A program made the translations under genes and the position numbers. This document shows positions 46,623 through 64,000 of a stretch of DNA of 64,000 bases, in pieces (the first letter of the stretch is position 1; each line of letters opens with the position of its first letter). Where the stretch lies: contig CM055096.1 in NCBI GenBank assembly GCA_029204225.1, positions 31,678,305 to 31,742,304 of the forward strand, given 5' to 3'. Below the pieces are notes generated by a model that was not told where the DNA came from, searched no databases, and worked only from the letters and a program-made list of their open reading frames with translations. Origin of the DNA: Diphasiastrum complanatum (taxonomy: Eukaryota; Streptophyta; Lycopodiopsida; Lycopodiales; Lycopodiaceae).

Positions 46623-46995
46623 GTGTGTGTGTGTGTGCATTTGCCATTGAGATTGTGTGTGTGTGTGTTGAGATTTTGTGTGTGTGTGTGTGAGTGATTG
46701 TGTGATATTGTGTGCACTGTGTGTGTGTGTCTTTTGATGTGTGTGTGAGTGAATGAGTGATTGTGTGTGAGAGAGTGTGTGCGTGTGATATTATGATATT
46801 GTGTGTGTGTGTGTGAGTCTTGAGATTTTGTGTGTGTGTGACATGTGTGCATTGTGTGCACTGTGTGAGTGTGTCTGTGCACTGTGAGTCTGTGTGAGAT
46901 TGTGTGTGAGTGCACTGTGTGTGCGACTGATTGTGTGTGTGCACTATGTGTGATATTTTGTGTGTGTGTGACTGTTGACACTGTGTGTGTGTTCA
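46620..46995. repeat. (TG)n-rich imperfect microsatellite region
   Basis: Dense runs of TG interrupted by agat, ttttg, gattg and gcact words. The strands are strongly asymmetric, so one strand gives long His/Thr frames. These are repeat artefacts. Confidence 0.85.
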
Positions 46996-47237
46996 ATGTT
47001 GAATCTTGATGGGGTTCAGTGTGGGGCCTGGCATTGTGAGAGGGGAGTGGGACCTGGGTAGCTACTTAGTTAGAAGTTAAAACTTTCAACTTAGGAGTTA
47101 GTCCGAGTTAGTAGTTACTGGAGTCTAGTTAGAAGTTAGCGGTTAGGGTTAGAAACTAGATTAGAATTTAGAATTTAGGGTACCTGGTATACTACATAGA
47201 TATTAGAGACCTCAGACTCGTGACTTGTCACTCGAGA

Positions 47238-47240
<3 letters not shown>

Positions 47241-47291
<51 letters not shown>
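47241..47291. repeat. (GA)n microsatellite, 51 bp
   Basis: Pure GA ending 7 nt before the ATG of the hAT-like gene, so it would form that gene's 5' leader. Confidence 0.97.
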
Positions 47292-47293
<2 letters not shown>

Positions 47294-47298
47294 CCACC

Positions 47299-49890
47299 AT
47301 GCCGAGGGATAGGGATCCCTTGTGGGATCAAGTCACCATCGCTGCGGCCTATGGCACATCGGGCACGCAGAGATGGTGTTGCAGATATTGTCACCAGTCT
47401 TACACTGGAGGGCCCACATGCATCAGGGCACATTTGTTACGTTTGAGGGGGTACGAGATTGCCTCTTGCATGCATGCTCCTGACACGCTACTCACTCCTA
47501 TTGCATCAGAGGAGGTTGGCCCTTCGAGGATGGGGCCCAGACCGAGAGGTAAACATTCAACTCTAAGACTCTTACACTTCAAACATTGATCAAGGTTTTA
47601 ACTCACATGATACATCAAGTCTGAAGTTTCAAGTTCAACGACCATTGATCATCTAATTTCTAATTGTATTGTAATTTTTCTTTTTTGGCAGATCGAGATG
47701 CAGTCATGGCGACACAGCCAGAGGCCACCACATCATGCCCCCCAGTTGCCATCCGCTCACCCCTCGCTTCCCATGGCTCAGAGGACAGAGCTGCAGATGA
47801 GGCAGGGCCTAGTACCCGGCCTGACCCGCCTTCTGGTGCGGGATCCTCGACACCACCTCCAACCGTGACCATACCGGCACCACATCGGGCATTTGAGAGA
47901 GGGAGAGGGAGAGGTAGACGGGGCCGCACTACACAGCTGGCGGGTAGGGACTACTATGTGTCCACCTTCGCTCCCAGAGCCATTGCAGAGGCAGAGGTTG
48001 CAGTTCGACAATTTTTCTACACCTGCAATCTGCCATTTCATTTGGCTAGGACCCCGGCATGGAGGACGACGATGAGTGCAGCGATTGGGCAGGTGTGGCA
48101 GGGGCCATCTTGTGAGCACCTGAGGACGAAGGGGCTTCTTGATGAGCGGCCTTCTGTTGACCAGAAGCTAGAGCCTCTCAGGAAGGCATGGGCCCAGTAC
48201 GTACTACTATCCTTTTAACTTTATGCACTCTAAAGTTTAAACTTTAAAGACTCTAGAGTCTATGTAGTATGATGATTGATCATGATTCATTGATATGTAG
48301 TATGTTGTATGTACTACTTGCCATGAAATTTGAATTACGATCTCGGATCTTGTCTTGTGCAACACTGCAATGTGAGTTGTGACTTGTCACCTGTGAACTA
48401 GGTATGGTTGCATCATCATATCTGATGGTTGGAGCGATACGAGGAGGCGCCACATATTGAATATCCTGGTATCTTCGTGCATGGGGACGATGTTTCTCAG
48501 ATCCATCGACACCTCTGGAGAGGCAGTCATGGGCGAGTACATGTTCTCACACATTCGAGCTGCCATTGAGGAGGTGGGACCACAAAACGTTGTACATGTA
48601 TATATATTATACTTATTACTATAATGGTAATCTGTAAATGTCAATGTTGAATGTTGCATTGTATGGTTGATGAACAATGAATTATGGTTCACTTGAGTCT
48701 TGAATTCGAAATTCCAAAGTCATGCACATTGTAGTGTATGGTTGTAAGTTGTGCAGGTGGTCACAGACAATGCATCAAACTGCGTCTCCATGGGTAGGCT
48801 CGTTAATGAGGCCTACCCCCACATCTTTTGGACACCTTGTGGTACACACTGCCTGGACTTGTTGGTTGAGGATGTGGCCAAGATTCCATGGATTGCGGAG
48901 GTGGTGCGTACCACACGGTTCTTGGTGAGATTCGTCACCAAGAAGCCTAGGGTCCTGGCCATGTTCAGGAGACAGTTTGCCTTGGATGTCTTGAGACCTA
49001 CCCCCACCAGGTATGCAAGTTGCAAGTTGCAACTCAAATTGAATGCGCTTCTGTTGGTAAGTATTTACTGTTTAGTTAGTAGTGGTAAATATTTCATGCA
49101 TGTGCCCACTGCCATGTATTGTGTTGTCAGAAGCTAGAACTTGTCACTTGTGCCCTGTGCAGGTTTGCATATATGTTCCTGGTCTTGGAATGACTGCTAA
49201 AAGTTCATCAGGGCTTGAGGCAGATGGTTGTTGCCGTTGATTGGGCGCAATCGGGGCCATCACAAGAGCCCAAGAGTAAGAGATTCGAGCGGACCGTTAT
49301 GTATTCACCCCATGAGGAGGCCATGCAGAGTGTAGGTGAGAAATTAGGATTTAGCTCTAGCCTCTAGGCTCTTAGAAGTTAGTACTTGCTATCAAGGTTG
49401 ACAACTTGATGTTGCATGTGCCATGCTTCTGACTTGTCACTTCAAGCTTGCCGCTTGTCAGTTCAAAGTTGACAGTGTCACCGTGTGTGTCACGACTCAC
49501 TTGTCTAAGGTCTTGAATTAAATTTTCGAAGTTCGAATTAATTATTGTATTATACTAATTTGCATTTTGCAGGCAATAATACGTTTGTCTCTCCTTGTGT
49601 GCAGGACCTGTCACTCGAGCAGAGCACAGGAGGAGGGCAGGAGAGGGTAGCAGCTCCCGTGCTCATAGCCCTGAGCCCCCGACGACGAGTTTTAGTCTGA
49701 GGCATCGTCAGAGTCAGAGTCCTCAGAGGAGGAGTATGTGGATGAGGAGTCCGAGGAGAGTGGGGATGAGGATGAGGAGCATCATACCTCTGCCTTCGAT
49801 GAGGATTTCGCAGCTGCCACTCGAGAGACCACAGCAGGCTCCACAGCACTAGCGAGTAGGAGACTCAGGCATAGGAGAGCTTAGAGTGCT
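47299..49890 (+). pseudogene. hAT-superfamily transposase gene, spliced, C-terminal half degraded
   Basis: Exons with consistent phases: 47299-47548, 47692-48196, 48402-48591, 48757-49010, 49163-49335 and a last one from 49605. Exon 1 has a BED-type zinc finger (PLWDQVTIAAAY, CCRYCHQSYTGGPTCIRAHL). Exon 2 has a Pro/Ser/Arg linker and VAVRQFFYTCNLPFHLARTP. Exons 3-4 have the DUF659 core: CIIISDGWSDTRRRHILNIL, GEAVMGEYMFSHIRAAIEEV, VVTDNASNCVSMGRLVNEAY and WTPCGTHCLDLLVEDVAKIP. Exon 5 has an in-frame TGA after FAYMFLVLE. The acidic tail (SESSEEEYVDEESEESGDED) is in another frame, and the C-terminal hAT dimerisation region with the last catalytic glutamate is missing. A cut-and-paste transposase relic; terminal inverted repeats were not found. 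Confidence 0.87.
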
Positions 49891-50536
49891 CATTGTACAT
49901 TGTAGATTGTAGTCTGTAGATGTCTGATGTCACTAGATGAGCATTGACTCTTGAGCTGGCTGCTGTTTACACATCATGATTTATCATCAGAGCTGAGACA
50001 TGTGGCATTACATTGGTGACCGGAATCATGAGGCACCTGGCATATGTATTTATAAGTTTTGGGTCACTAGGAAATGAAGAATCACATGGCTCACTGGGAA
50101 AAAGAGACGAACGGGTGCGGAAGTAGAGGATTGATCAGGTAATGTGTTAGGTGGTGGAGTTTGAAGAGAGAGATAAATTGGTAATAGAGGATTCTAAAGT
50201 TTGAAGCGTAGTCATCATAGCTTGTTGGGCAGTGATGAGATGGTCATCAAGCTGAGTTTGAATGTTGCCGTGAGAAGAGGATGCATCGGAAGAACCCATG
50301 ATGGTTGTATTTGGGGAAGGTAGTAGCTGAGGAAACAGGCAGGCGGCAACAAATAAAAATTTCAAGCAGTTGGAAAATTTTTCAGGGGAGGTGCGATTTG
50401 GGGAGGCCGCAATTGGGGGAGGTGGCACCAACTGGTGGAGGAGCTGACTGGGGAGGCGTCAGCTAGTGGAGGTTGGATCTGGTGGTGGTGGCAGCCGGTG
50501 GAGGTGTGGACTGGTGGAGGCGGCAGGAGAAGGAAG

Positions 50537-50538
<2 letters not shown>

Positions 50539-50621
<83 letters not shown>
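50539..50621. repeat. (GA)n microsatellite, 83 bp
   Basis: Pure GA in the leader of element G. No LINE sequence adjoins. Confidence 0.97.
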
Positions 50622-50623
<2 letters not shown>

Positions 50624-50673
50624 CGCTTTCGTCGTTGTGGATCCTGCAAAAAAACTTCAACTAGCAGGAAAGT

Positions 50674-50685
50674 GCTTTGATACCA
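50674..50685 (-). other. Primer-binding site of element G
   Basis: gctttgatacca on the plus strand (TGGTATCAAAGC on the element strand), one mismatch from the tRNA-Met primer site, directly abutting the LTR. Confidence 0.8.
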
Positions 50686-51062
50686 TGTTATGAACAGATT
50701 TCACAGATTTTGATATCAATGATGCATAATAGACAGCAAAAAGCATTCACAAAGCATTCTCCAACTAAGAAACTGTATGAATATCAACTGCCGCCGATAG
50801 CTCAGGCAGATCTCCAAAATAGTACAACTCCCCTACAAGAAGCCCAAGACTCAAAATGATCAATGACCAGCCTTAGTGGGTATTTATAGTCGACAAAACC
50901 TGCCTCCCTTCAAATAGAATTGGAGGGAAGGTGAAATTCAAAAAGTAGGGCCAAAATTTGAAAACCATGTAAATGGTGTTTCTAGGCTTGTCACATGTAA
51001 TATAACTGCGTGAAATACTGTCAAAAATATAGAAGGATGGACTATAATGTATGTCCATAACA
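50686..51062 (-). repeat. 5' LTR of element G
   Basis: 377 bp with inverted termini TGTTATG/CATAACA (tgttatgaac at 50686, gtccataaca to 51062), bounded on one side by the primer site. No second copy is in the window. Confidence 0.75.
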
Positions 51063-52357
51063 TGCAGTCTTATGCGTCATGCATTGCCGCATATATACTT
51101 ACTTGGGCATATACCACCCGCCCACCTTGATGTATGCATGACAAATGCTTACCTCGCACATAACTTCACCGTCATATAGTCAGCCACCGTCACATCTTTC
51201 ACTACATCAATATGCAAAGTTATTGCTGGATGATTAACACTTTATTCATTGGAAGTTTTAATATTAGTGCCACGGCCCACATTCATTTCTTGATATATTT
51301 TTTGTCGGAGACATCTGCACTCTCGTGTTACAAAACATACCTGAAATGTACTATATTGTTCCTTCCGCACTTCCTTTGTGAATCTCTTCCATACACCGCC
51401 ATCCTCTTACATAATTTCAAGATTGATAAACATTCAAAAGTTGATATGAATTAATACATGAAAACTAGTTGGGGACGAGCAATCATGCTGTGGTGGAACT
51501 TCTTCATACCAACCTATTAATAGAAGAAAAAATAGGGAAACGGTCGAGAAACAATCATCACAATTAAACTGCTTTTACCTGGCCTTAAAAGTTTATGATT
51601 CATTCTTCAGGAACAATTTTCTGCTTCATGGCATGGCTGTCATTCTCTAAGACTCTCTGATACTTAGCATCGACAATAGTTTTAAATTAACGATCTGAAG
51701 AATTGGGGACTGGATGCTCATCCTGCAGTTGTAGCTTCTTGATATCACCTTACAAATGAAGGAAAGAATACGGAATAGCTGAGAAGCATCGTCTTAATTG
51801 AACTGCATTATTCATTCACTAACATCACTGACCTCTCAAATCAAATTTGTGAATTTGGATATATTCCAATTTCACAAATTGATATGTTTGATTCATTCCC
51901 CAACAAATTTCTACTTTTAACTGCACCTTGCTTTTTAAGAGGTTCCAATTTTTGTAGTTTAATTTTAGTTCATAAACTGGAGTTTTTATTGTCGCTTCAA
52001 TCCAAAGCTATTGTAAATTTTTAATGGTACCAAATTTAAATGTAGGCACTTCTTTTAGTGGCCGCTTGTTGAACGAGCTACAATTTTGTCTCATAAAAAA
52101 CTGCGCTTATCTGATTTGTCCACGACCTAGTCTAAAAGGAATTTGTTAGAGAGGCCATAAGATGGAAAATTGTCCTCTAAAGTGAGGGAGCACTTCTAAG
52201 GGTTTCAAAACTCTACATTTGCCATCTATTCAGAATATTCTAATTCTTTGACATAATACATAATTTCTTGCTCTGCGCCATTTTAGATTTGAGAATTCAT
52301 TAAGAAAATGCGTATCTTTATCTTCAGAAACTTGAAGTTATGCTTGATTTCATGCAG
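51063..52357. other. Intergenic or intronic sequence, nothing recognised
   Basis: AT-rich with no coding frame. Because GET4 exons follow, much of it may be an intron. Confidence 0.4.
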
Positions 52358-52632
52358 ACCCTTGAAAAGTTGGAAAAAAGTGTTCAAGCAGGAAATTACT
52401 ATGAAGCACAACAAATGTACAAGACAGTATATGCAAGGTATGTAGCATCGAGCGCAACAGCAAAGTGGCTGCCCACATAATGACAGATCATGTATCCACA
52501 GAGCAGAGTTTGGCCTAGTTTTAATATTTGGAATGTTGAAACATGCTATATAGGTACATGGCCTCTCAAAACTATAGTGCAGTTTTGGATCTTCTTCAAT
52601 CAGGAGCTTGTATTCAACTAAAACATGGGCAG
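52358..52632 (+). CDS. GET4: GET4 (Golgi-to-ER traffic protein 4) internal exons
   Basis: Two exons with GT/AG borders and matching phase: 52358-52437 (TLEKLEKSVQAGNYYEAQQM, then YKTVYAR) and 52554-52632 (RYMASQNYSAVLDLLQSGAC, then IQLKHGQ). These are the start of the conserved GET4 alpha-solenoid. In yeast and mammals GET4 bridges the tail-anchored protein-targeting factors in the cytosol. There are no stops or frameshifts. Neither the first exon nor the exons after KHGQ were found, even though about 11 kb of transposon-rich DNA follow. The rest may lie beyond very long introns, or this may be a gene fragment. Confidence 0.82.
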
Positions 52633-53459
52633 GTCTTTTGCTGTTTTTCTGCCAAATGTGAACACCCTGGTTTTCTTATTTGATTTCTCAAGTTACACAA
52701 CTTTCACAAATAATCTGATTTTTTTCAATATATGCATTTGAAGATGAAAGATGAAGCTTCTATGAGAATTTTTTGGTTGTTGCTAGTTGGTGCCTGATTG
52801 TAAAGGAGAATCATACCACATTTACACTTTTTGACTAGCAACCGATTGGAGTTCAACTTAAAGCCTGACAAATTCATAGCATACTAAGTCAAAACTTTCT
52901 AGCAGAATTGCAATGTGTGTTCATAACATGGTTCAAAGCACTTTTTTGAGGTGTCATAGCTCATTATTTTCTTATCCTTTTTTCTCTTCTTTTCAACATT
53001 GAGACTAGAGAGTGGTGTTAGTGCCACATACTGTGTCTTCCACGACATATGACATCACCATCATCCATCACTGTCATGACCTTTCAGATATGTCTCAACA
53101 CACCACTTGATGACCTTCTAGATATGTCTCGACACACCACTCGATGACTACCTTGTAGATATTGCCTTGTTTCATGGAATCTTTTGTATATGAGCTCCAT
53201 AATGGTTTCCATTTGGCTGGTATGATAATTATTTCATTCAGTTATGTCACATATTATAAGTTTTTGTAGTTTTGTATTGGAGATGTTTTTTAACGCTCCC
53301 TAAGTTAGAACCACACTTGAGATGTACCTTTTGGTAGCCCAAAGATATTAATGAAAACTTTCTTTCTTCCTATTATGCCATCGGGATTAGATATATTGTC
53401 TCTTTCAAGAATAGTGGGTCACACTCTGTTCCTTGATATCATATAATGATAGGAGGTGT
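52633..53459. other. Intronic or intergenic sequence
   Basis: No coding frame. A short duplication (gatgac(c/t)...cagatatgtctc(a/g)acacaccact) lies at about 53070-53150. Confidence 0.4.
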
Positions 53460-53627
53460 GTTGTAGTTATGATATGAGAGATTAGATATGCCACATGCTA
53501 CGGCCTAATGTACTTGACTACGACACATCCAGATATTGCATCATTGTGAGTCAATATATGTCAAAGCCAAAGGTTCCTCATTGGAAAGCAGTGAAGAGGG
53601 ATTTAAGGTATATCAAAGCAACTAGTG
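53460..53627 (+). pseudogene. Copia-H RNase H, N-terminal piece
   Basis: Plus-strand frames give LMYLTTTHPDIA then, after a 1-nt shift, IVSQYMSKPKVPHWKAVKRD and LRYIKATS, the conserved junction between copia reverse transcriptase and RNase H. The next residues (SDY) are found only after a ~300-bp insertion, at 53924. The domain resumes beyond a LINE at 55216. Upstream reverse transcriptase is missing. The element lies downstream of the GET4 exons in the same orientation. Confidence 0.8.
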
Positions 53628-53931
53628 TTTCCAGCCGATTTGAATTAGCTAGTTTGAATCGGCTGATTGATCCTTGGAAAACAGTTCTAACCATTTTTTT
53701 CTTTCTCTTTTTTGTTTTTTTTTTAACTGTAAGCCTTCTATTCTTATAAAAATAGGTTCTAAGTGCTCTATATACTACAATATGTCTACATGTTTGTACA
53801 TTGAAATTTGAGAGTCAAGAGTGGTGTTCAAGTTACCTCTGGTAACATTGAGCAATTTGAGCTGCGAGCAAAAACTTATGCAATTGAACAAATCATGAAT
53901 GATAATAGATACATCATACTAGTAACTAGTG
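53628..53931. mobile_element. ~296-bp insertion flanked by 8-bp direct repeats
   Basis: aactagtg occurs at 53620-53627 and 53924-53931. Removing the sequence between them restores copia reading RYIKATSDY. An 8-bp duplication is typical of hAT-type insertion, but I see no terminal inverted repeats. A dyad (cagccgatt 53632-53640 / aatcggctg 53657-53665) lies at one end. Identity unknown. Confidence 0.6.
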
Positions 53932-53940
53932 ACTACATAG

Positions 53941-53941
<1 letters not shown>

Positions 53942-53996
<55 letters not shown>
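53942..53996. repeat. (TC)n tract at the 5' end of LINE-C
   Basis: 55 bp of pure CT directly before LINE coding sequence (ctgggtgttgtattc). Confidence 0.97.
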
Positions 53997-53998
<2 letters not shown>

Positions 53999-55172
53999 GG
54001 GTGTTGTATTCTCTAGTCCCACTTTTAGTATGAGGCAGGCAAGCTACTGAGTGGGCACGCATCTCTCGACTACAGATCCATATGCTATCTCGGATGATAC
54101 GGGCTAAGCCCTCTCTACCACATCATATTATACTGGCAGAGTTTGTGGTCCCCCCTATTCATTGTTCCACATTGTCACTTTCATACAACGTCTAGAGGAT
54201 CTCCAGGGTGGGGATACGCACTATGCTGCAGCAGCTTTGTCTTCATCCTGACACTTACATTATGAGGGACTCTCTTTCTCATGGTATTCCCAGGCCCGTC
54301 GTCTCCTTTCCAATTCAAATTACTGACCTACCTGCTAGTACTCATCAGTATATTCGAGGCCATTTGTATAGAGTATATCTTCAGAGCACTTGGCAGGGCA
54401 CACTGGGGATGAAGACTGAGTTCTATCGTTTACATTTTCTATCTTTGGATCCAGATGGATGTCCTATAGTACCCGGTTATTTGGTGGAGAGTATCTCACA
54501 TAGACTGCGGATAGTGATGGGTCAGTTTCACGTTTCCTCACACTAGCTAGCCATTGAGACTGGCAGATATAGTGGCACCCCGCGAGAGGCTCGACTCTGT
54601 GGTATGTGTGATACTCATGAGGTAGAGGACAAGTTCCATTTTATCTTCAGATGTCCAGCTTCCTATGAGAAAGGTGGGAGATATTACTACTTTTTCCGAG
54701 ATCACCTACCTAGTCACACTCTCTACGTTGATATCATACGAGGATCCCAAGTGTGTTGCATTCATGATTCAGAGATAGAGATAGGAGATTATTTTGTGTA
54801 GTGATTCTGATGGAGAGGTTTAGATTTCGGACGCCTCCATGCATAGATGGCAGAGACAGTGTAGACGCCCAGAGAGACAGCGAGCCCACAGCTCCACGGC
54901 AACAGAGACGACACCAACAACCCACCCGGAGATAGAGGTTCGCAGCACATTCAACAACAGTTTTACAACATACTATACACCACTTTTTTCCAAGCAGTGG
55001 GACATCTACTTTACCAGGATGATGGATTGTGACTATGCCAGCCATCCCACCACATGCAATTTTTGTATTTGTTTCTTTTATATGATTGAGCTTTTAAGCT
55101 CCTACTATGCATACTTGACATGTACCTTTTATTAGTCTTATGTACCTTAGGGTATTTCAAGGACATAAATAA

Positions 55173-55175
<3 letters not shown>
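53997..55175 (+). mobile_element. 5'-truncated LINE (LINE-C) inserted in copia RNase H
   Basis: The sequence starts within the RT thumb region (GVVFSSPTFSMRQA), then MIRAKPSLPHHIILAEF-like frames, DLPASTHQYIRGHLYRVYLQ, HFLSLDPDGCPIVPGYL, RLRIVMGQFHVSSH, and the zinc knuckle RLCGMCDTHEVEDKFHFIFR with its final cysteine. The PIP-type motif QHTIHHFF is at 54966-54989. The 3' UTR ends with a hairpin (GTCTT...TACC/GGTA...AGGAC, 55133-55163) and the (TC)n tail. Stops and shifts make it dead. It is flanked by (TC)n on both sides and sits between copia residues SDY and IEDR. Confidence 0.88.

Positions 55176-55215
<40 letters not shown>
55176..55215. repeat. (TC)n tail of LINE-C
   Basis: 40 bp of pure TC, directly after aaggacataaataaaga of the 3' UTR. 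Confidence 0.95.
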
Positions 55216-55218
<3 letters not shown>

Positions 55219-55692
55219 ACTGCCAAAGTATTGAGGATAGGTCTACTATAGGTTATTCATTCCGTCTTGGTATGTGAAATATATCATGGAGCAACAAGAA
55301 GCTACCAGCTATTGCATTATTTTCTACCGAAGCTGAAGATTGAGCAACTACAACTACAACAGGTGAAGCCATCTGGTCAAGAAGGATTCTAGAAGATCTC
55401 CAAGTGGGTCCAACAAGAGGGTCTAACATTACTTTGATGTGGCAATCAAGGTTGTATTTGGTTAGCTGAGAATTTAGTGTTTCATAGCAAAACAAGGCAC
55501 ATTGAAGTACGACAACACCTCATTCTTGAGAAATTCAAAGTGGTGAAGTGGAGTTGATTTATTGTGACATCAACAATCAAGTTGCTGATATCTTTGCGAA
55601 AGGGGTTTGGTACAGAAAAGTTTGAGAAGTTTAGAAAATCTCTTGGTGTTGATGATAACAAATTAAACATTAAGAGGGACTCTTTGAATTAA
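55216..55692 (+). pseudogene. Copia-H RNase H, C-terminal piece
   Basis: Resumes the domain interrupted upstream: IEDRSTIGYSFRLG, SWSNKKLPAIALFSTEAED, AIWSRRILEDLQVGPTRG, then WLAENLVFHSKTRHIEVRQH, and VADIFAKG, GTEKFEKFRKSLGVDDNK to a stop. These are the STSGY, W-S, STAEAE, HIDVR-like and ADIFTK blocks of copia RNase H. There are several frameshifts and stops. With 53460-53627 it shows a single copia element split by two later insertions. Confidence 0.85.
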
Positions 55693-55700
55693 TGTCTATT

Positions 55701-55960
55701 TGTTACCTCTAAAATGTTTTTCTGTCTAGGTTAGTTACAACCAAGCTTGTGTGCTATGACTAGGGGGCCTACATTTAGTAAAGGTAGTTTAATTTGCGGT
55801 TGACTCAAGTCAAGATTGCTAGTGCTTGATTTAGAGCAATATTTTTGGTAGATATAGGTATTTAGAAATATTACCTTATAGAGAGACTTGTTTTGGGAAG
55901 TTGCCTTTTCATTATTAGACATAGGACCTGATGCCTAAGTTTAGTCAATGGTTTCCAACA
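55701..55960 (+). repeat. Candidate 3' LTR of copia-H
   Basis: 260 bp from TGTTACCTC to TTTCCAACA, with TG/CA ends, just after the RNase H stop and a purine-rich stretch (aagaggga). No second copy is available to confirm it. The sequence cccctcctta beyond 55960 could alternatively be the polypurine tract of a minus-strand element. Confidence 0.4.

Positions 55961-64000
<8,040 letters not shown>

Larger units (their letters stand above)
50147..50685 (-). mobile_element. LTR-element leader and possible gag start (element G)
   Basis: On the minus strand, after the LTR and primer site, comes a leader containing (TC)n, then a Ser/Thr-rich frame to 50147 (GSSDASSSHGNIQTQLDDHL, MTTLQTLESSITNLSL). 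Short Ser/Gln-rich starts of this type are common in plant gag proteins, but no matrix or nucleocapsid motif is visible, so the superfamily stays open. The element is cut off toward lower coordinates before any pol domain. Confidence 0.45.

Noticed and set aside
46388-46996. 202- and 158-residue His/Thr-rich open frames on the minus strand
   Set aside because: They come from the (TG)n-rich region and the GC-rich LINE leader; low complexity and no conserved motif.
47778-48119. Minus-strand frame opposite hAT exon 2
   Set aside because: Shadow of the GC-rich hAT exon; the plus-strand frame has the transposase motifs and splice signals.

Overview
This is a gene-poor, repeat-dense window from a large nuclear plant genome. 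Evidence for a land plant: spliced plant-type genes (Golgi-to-ER traffic protein 4 exons, a glutamyl-tRNA reductase pseudogene), many Ty1/copia elements with the usual initiator-Met tRNA primer sites, a plant-type hAT transposase with introns, and L1-like LINEs. A fern or other repeat-rich vascular plant is my guess; the sequence does not fix the lineage. No rRNA, tRNA or CRISPR array was recognised.

Layout. 1-9.8 kb: short tandem repeats, copia 3'-end remnants on the minus strand (4.6-4.8 and 5.7-6.1 kb), a diverged LTR, a cluster of palindromes and a broken protein-kinase fragment. 9.8-22 kb: pieces of unrecognised multi-exon genes on both strands next to a minus-strand DUF3504 (Crypton-type tyrosine recombinase-like) pseudogene. 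A 4.9-kb copia element with two LTRs splits one of these genes, and a copia RT pseudogene lies at 19.3-20.3 kb. 22-30 kb: mini- and microsatellites, a diverged 534-bp duplication and the glutamyl-tRNA reductase pseudogene. 30.8-33.4 kb: a decayed copia element with a complete 5' LTR. 35.7-36.0 kb: a duplicated G-box/TATA module before a short first exon. 37.1-38.4 kb: a rearranged LINE. 38.45-40.8 kb: another copia 5' LTR and gag. 41.4-46.6 kb: a LINE with two intact ORFs. 47.2-49.9 kb: a hAT transposase pseudogene. 50.1-51.1 kb: the 5' end of an LTR element. 52.4-52.6 kb: two GET4 exons. 53.5-56.0 kb: a copia RNase H region broken by a small insertion and by a LINE. 58.7-64 kb: a long (GA)n tract and two fused, degenerate LINEs.

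The main result is the LINE family. Each of the three preserved 3' ends (near 41.6, 55.2 and 59.0 kb) carries a (TC)n tract, not poly(A), after a 3'-UTR hairpin whose arms co-vary between copies. ORF2 proteins of three copies end in a basic tail with a PCNA-interacting (PIP-box) motif. The intact copy and one 5'-truncated copy also have (TC)n at the 5' side. Together these suggest a LINE that primes on, copies or spreads (TC/GA)n microsatellites, which would help explain the very long (GA)n tracts here.

Most protein-coding sequence is transposon-derived. Nothing forms an operon; host genes are represented only by isolated exons or pseudogenes.
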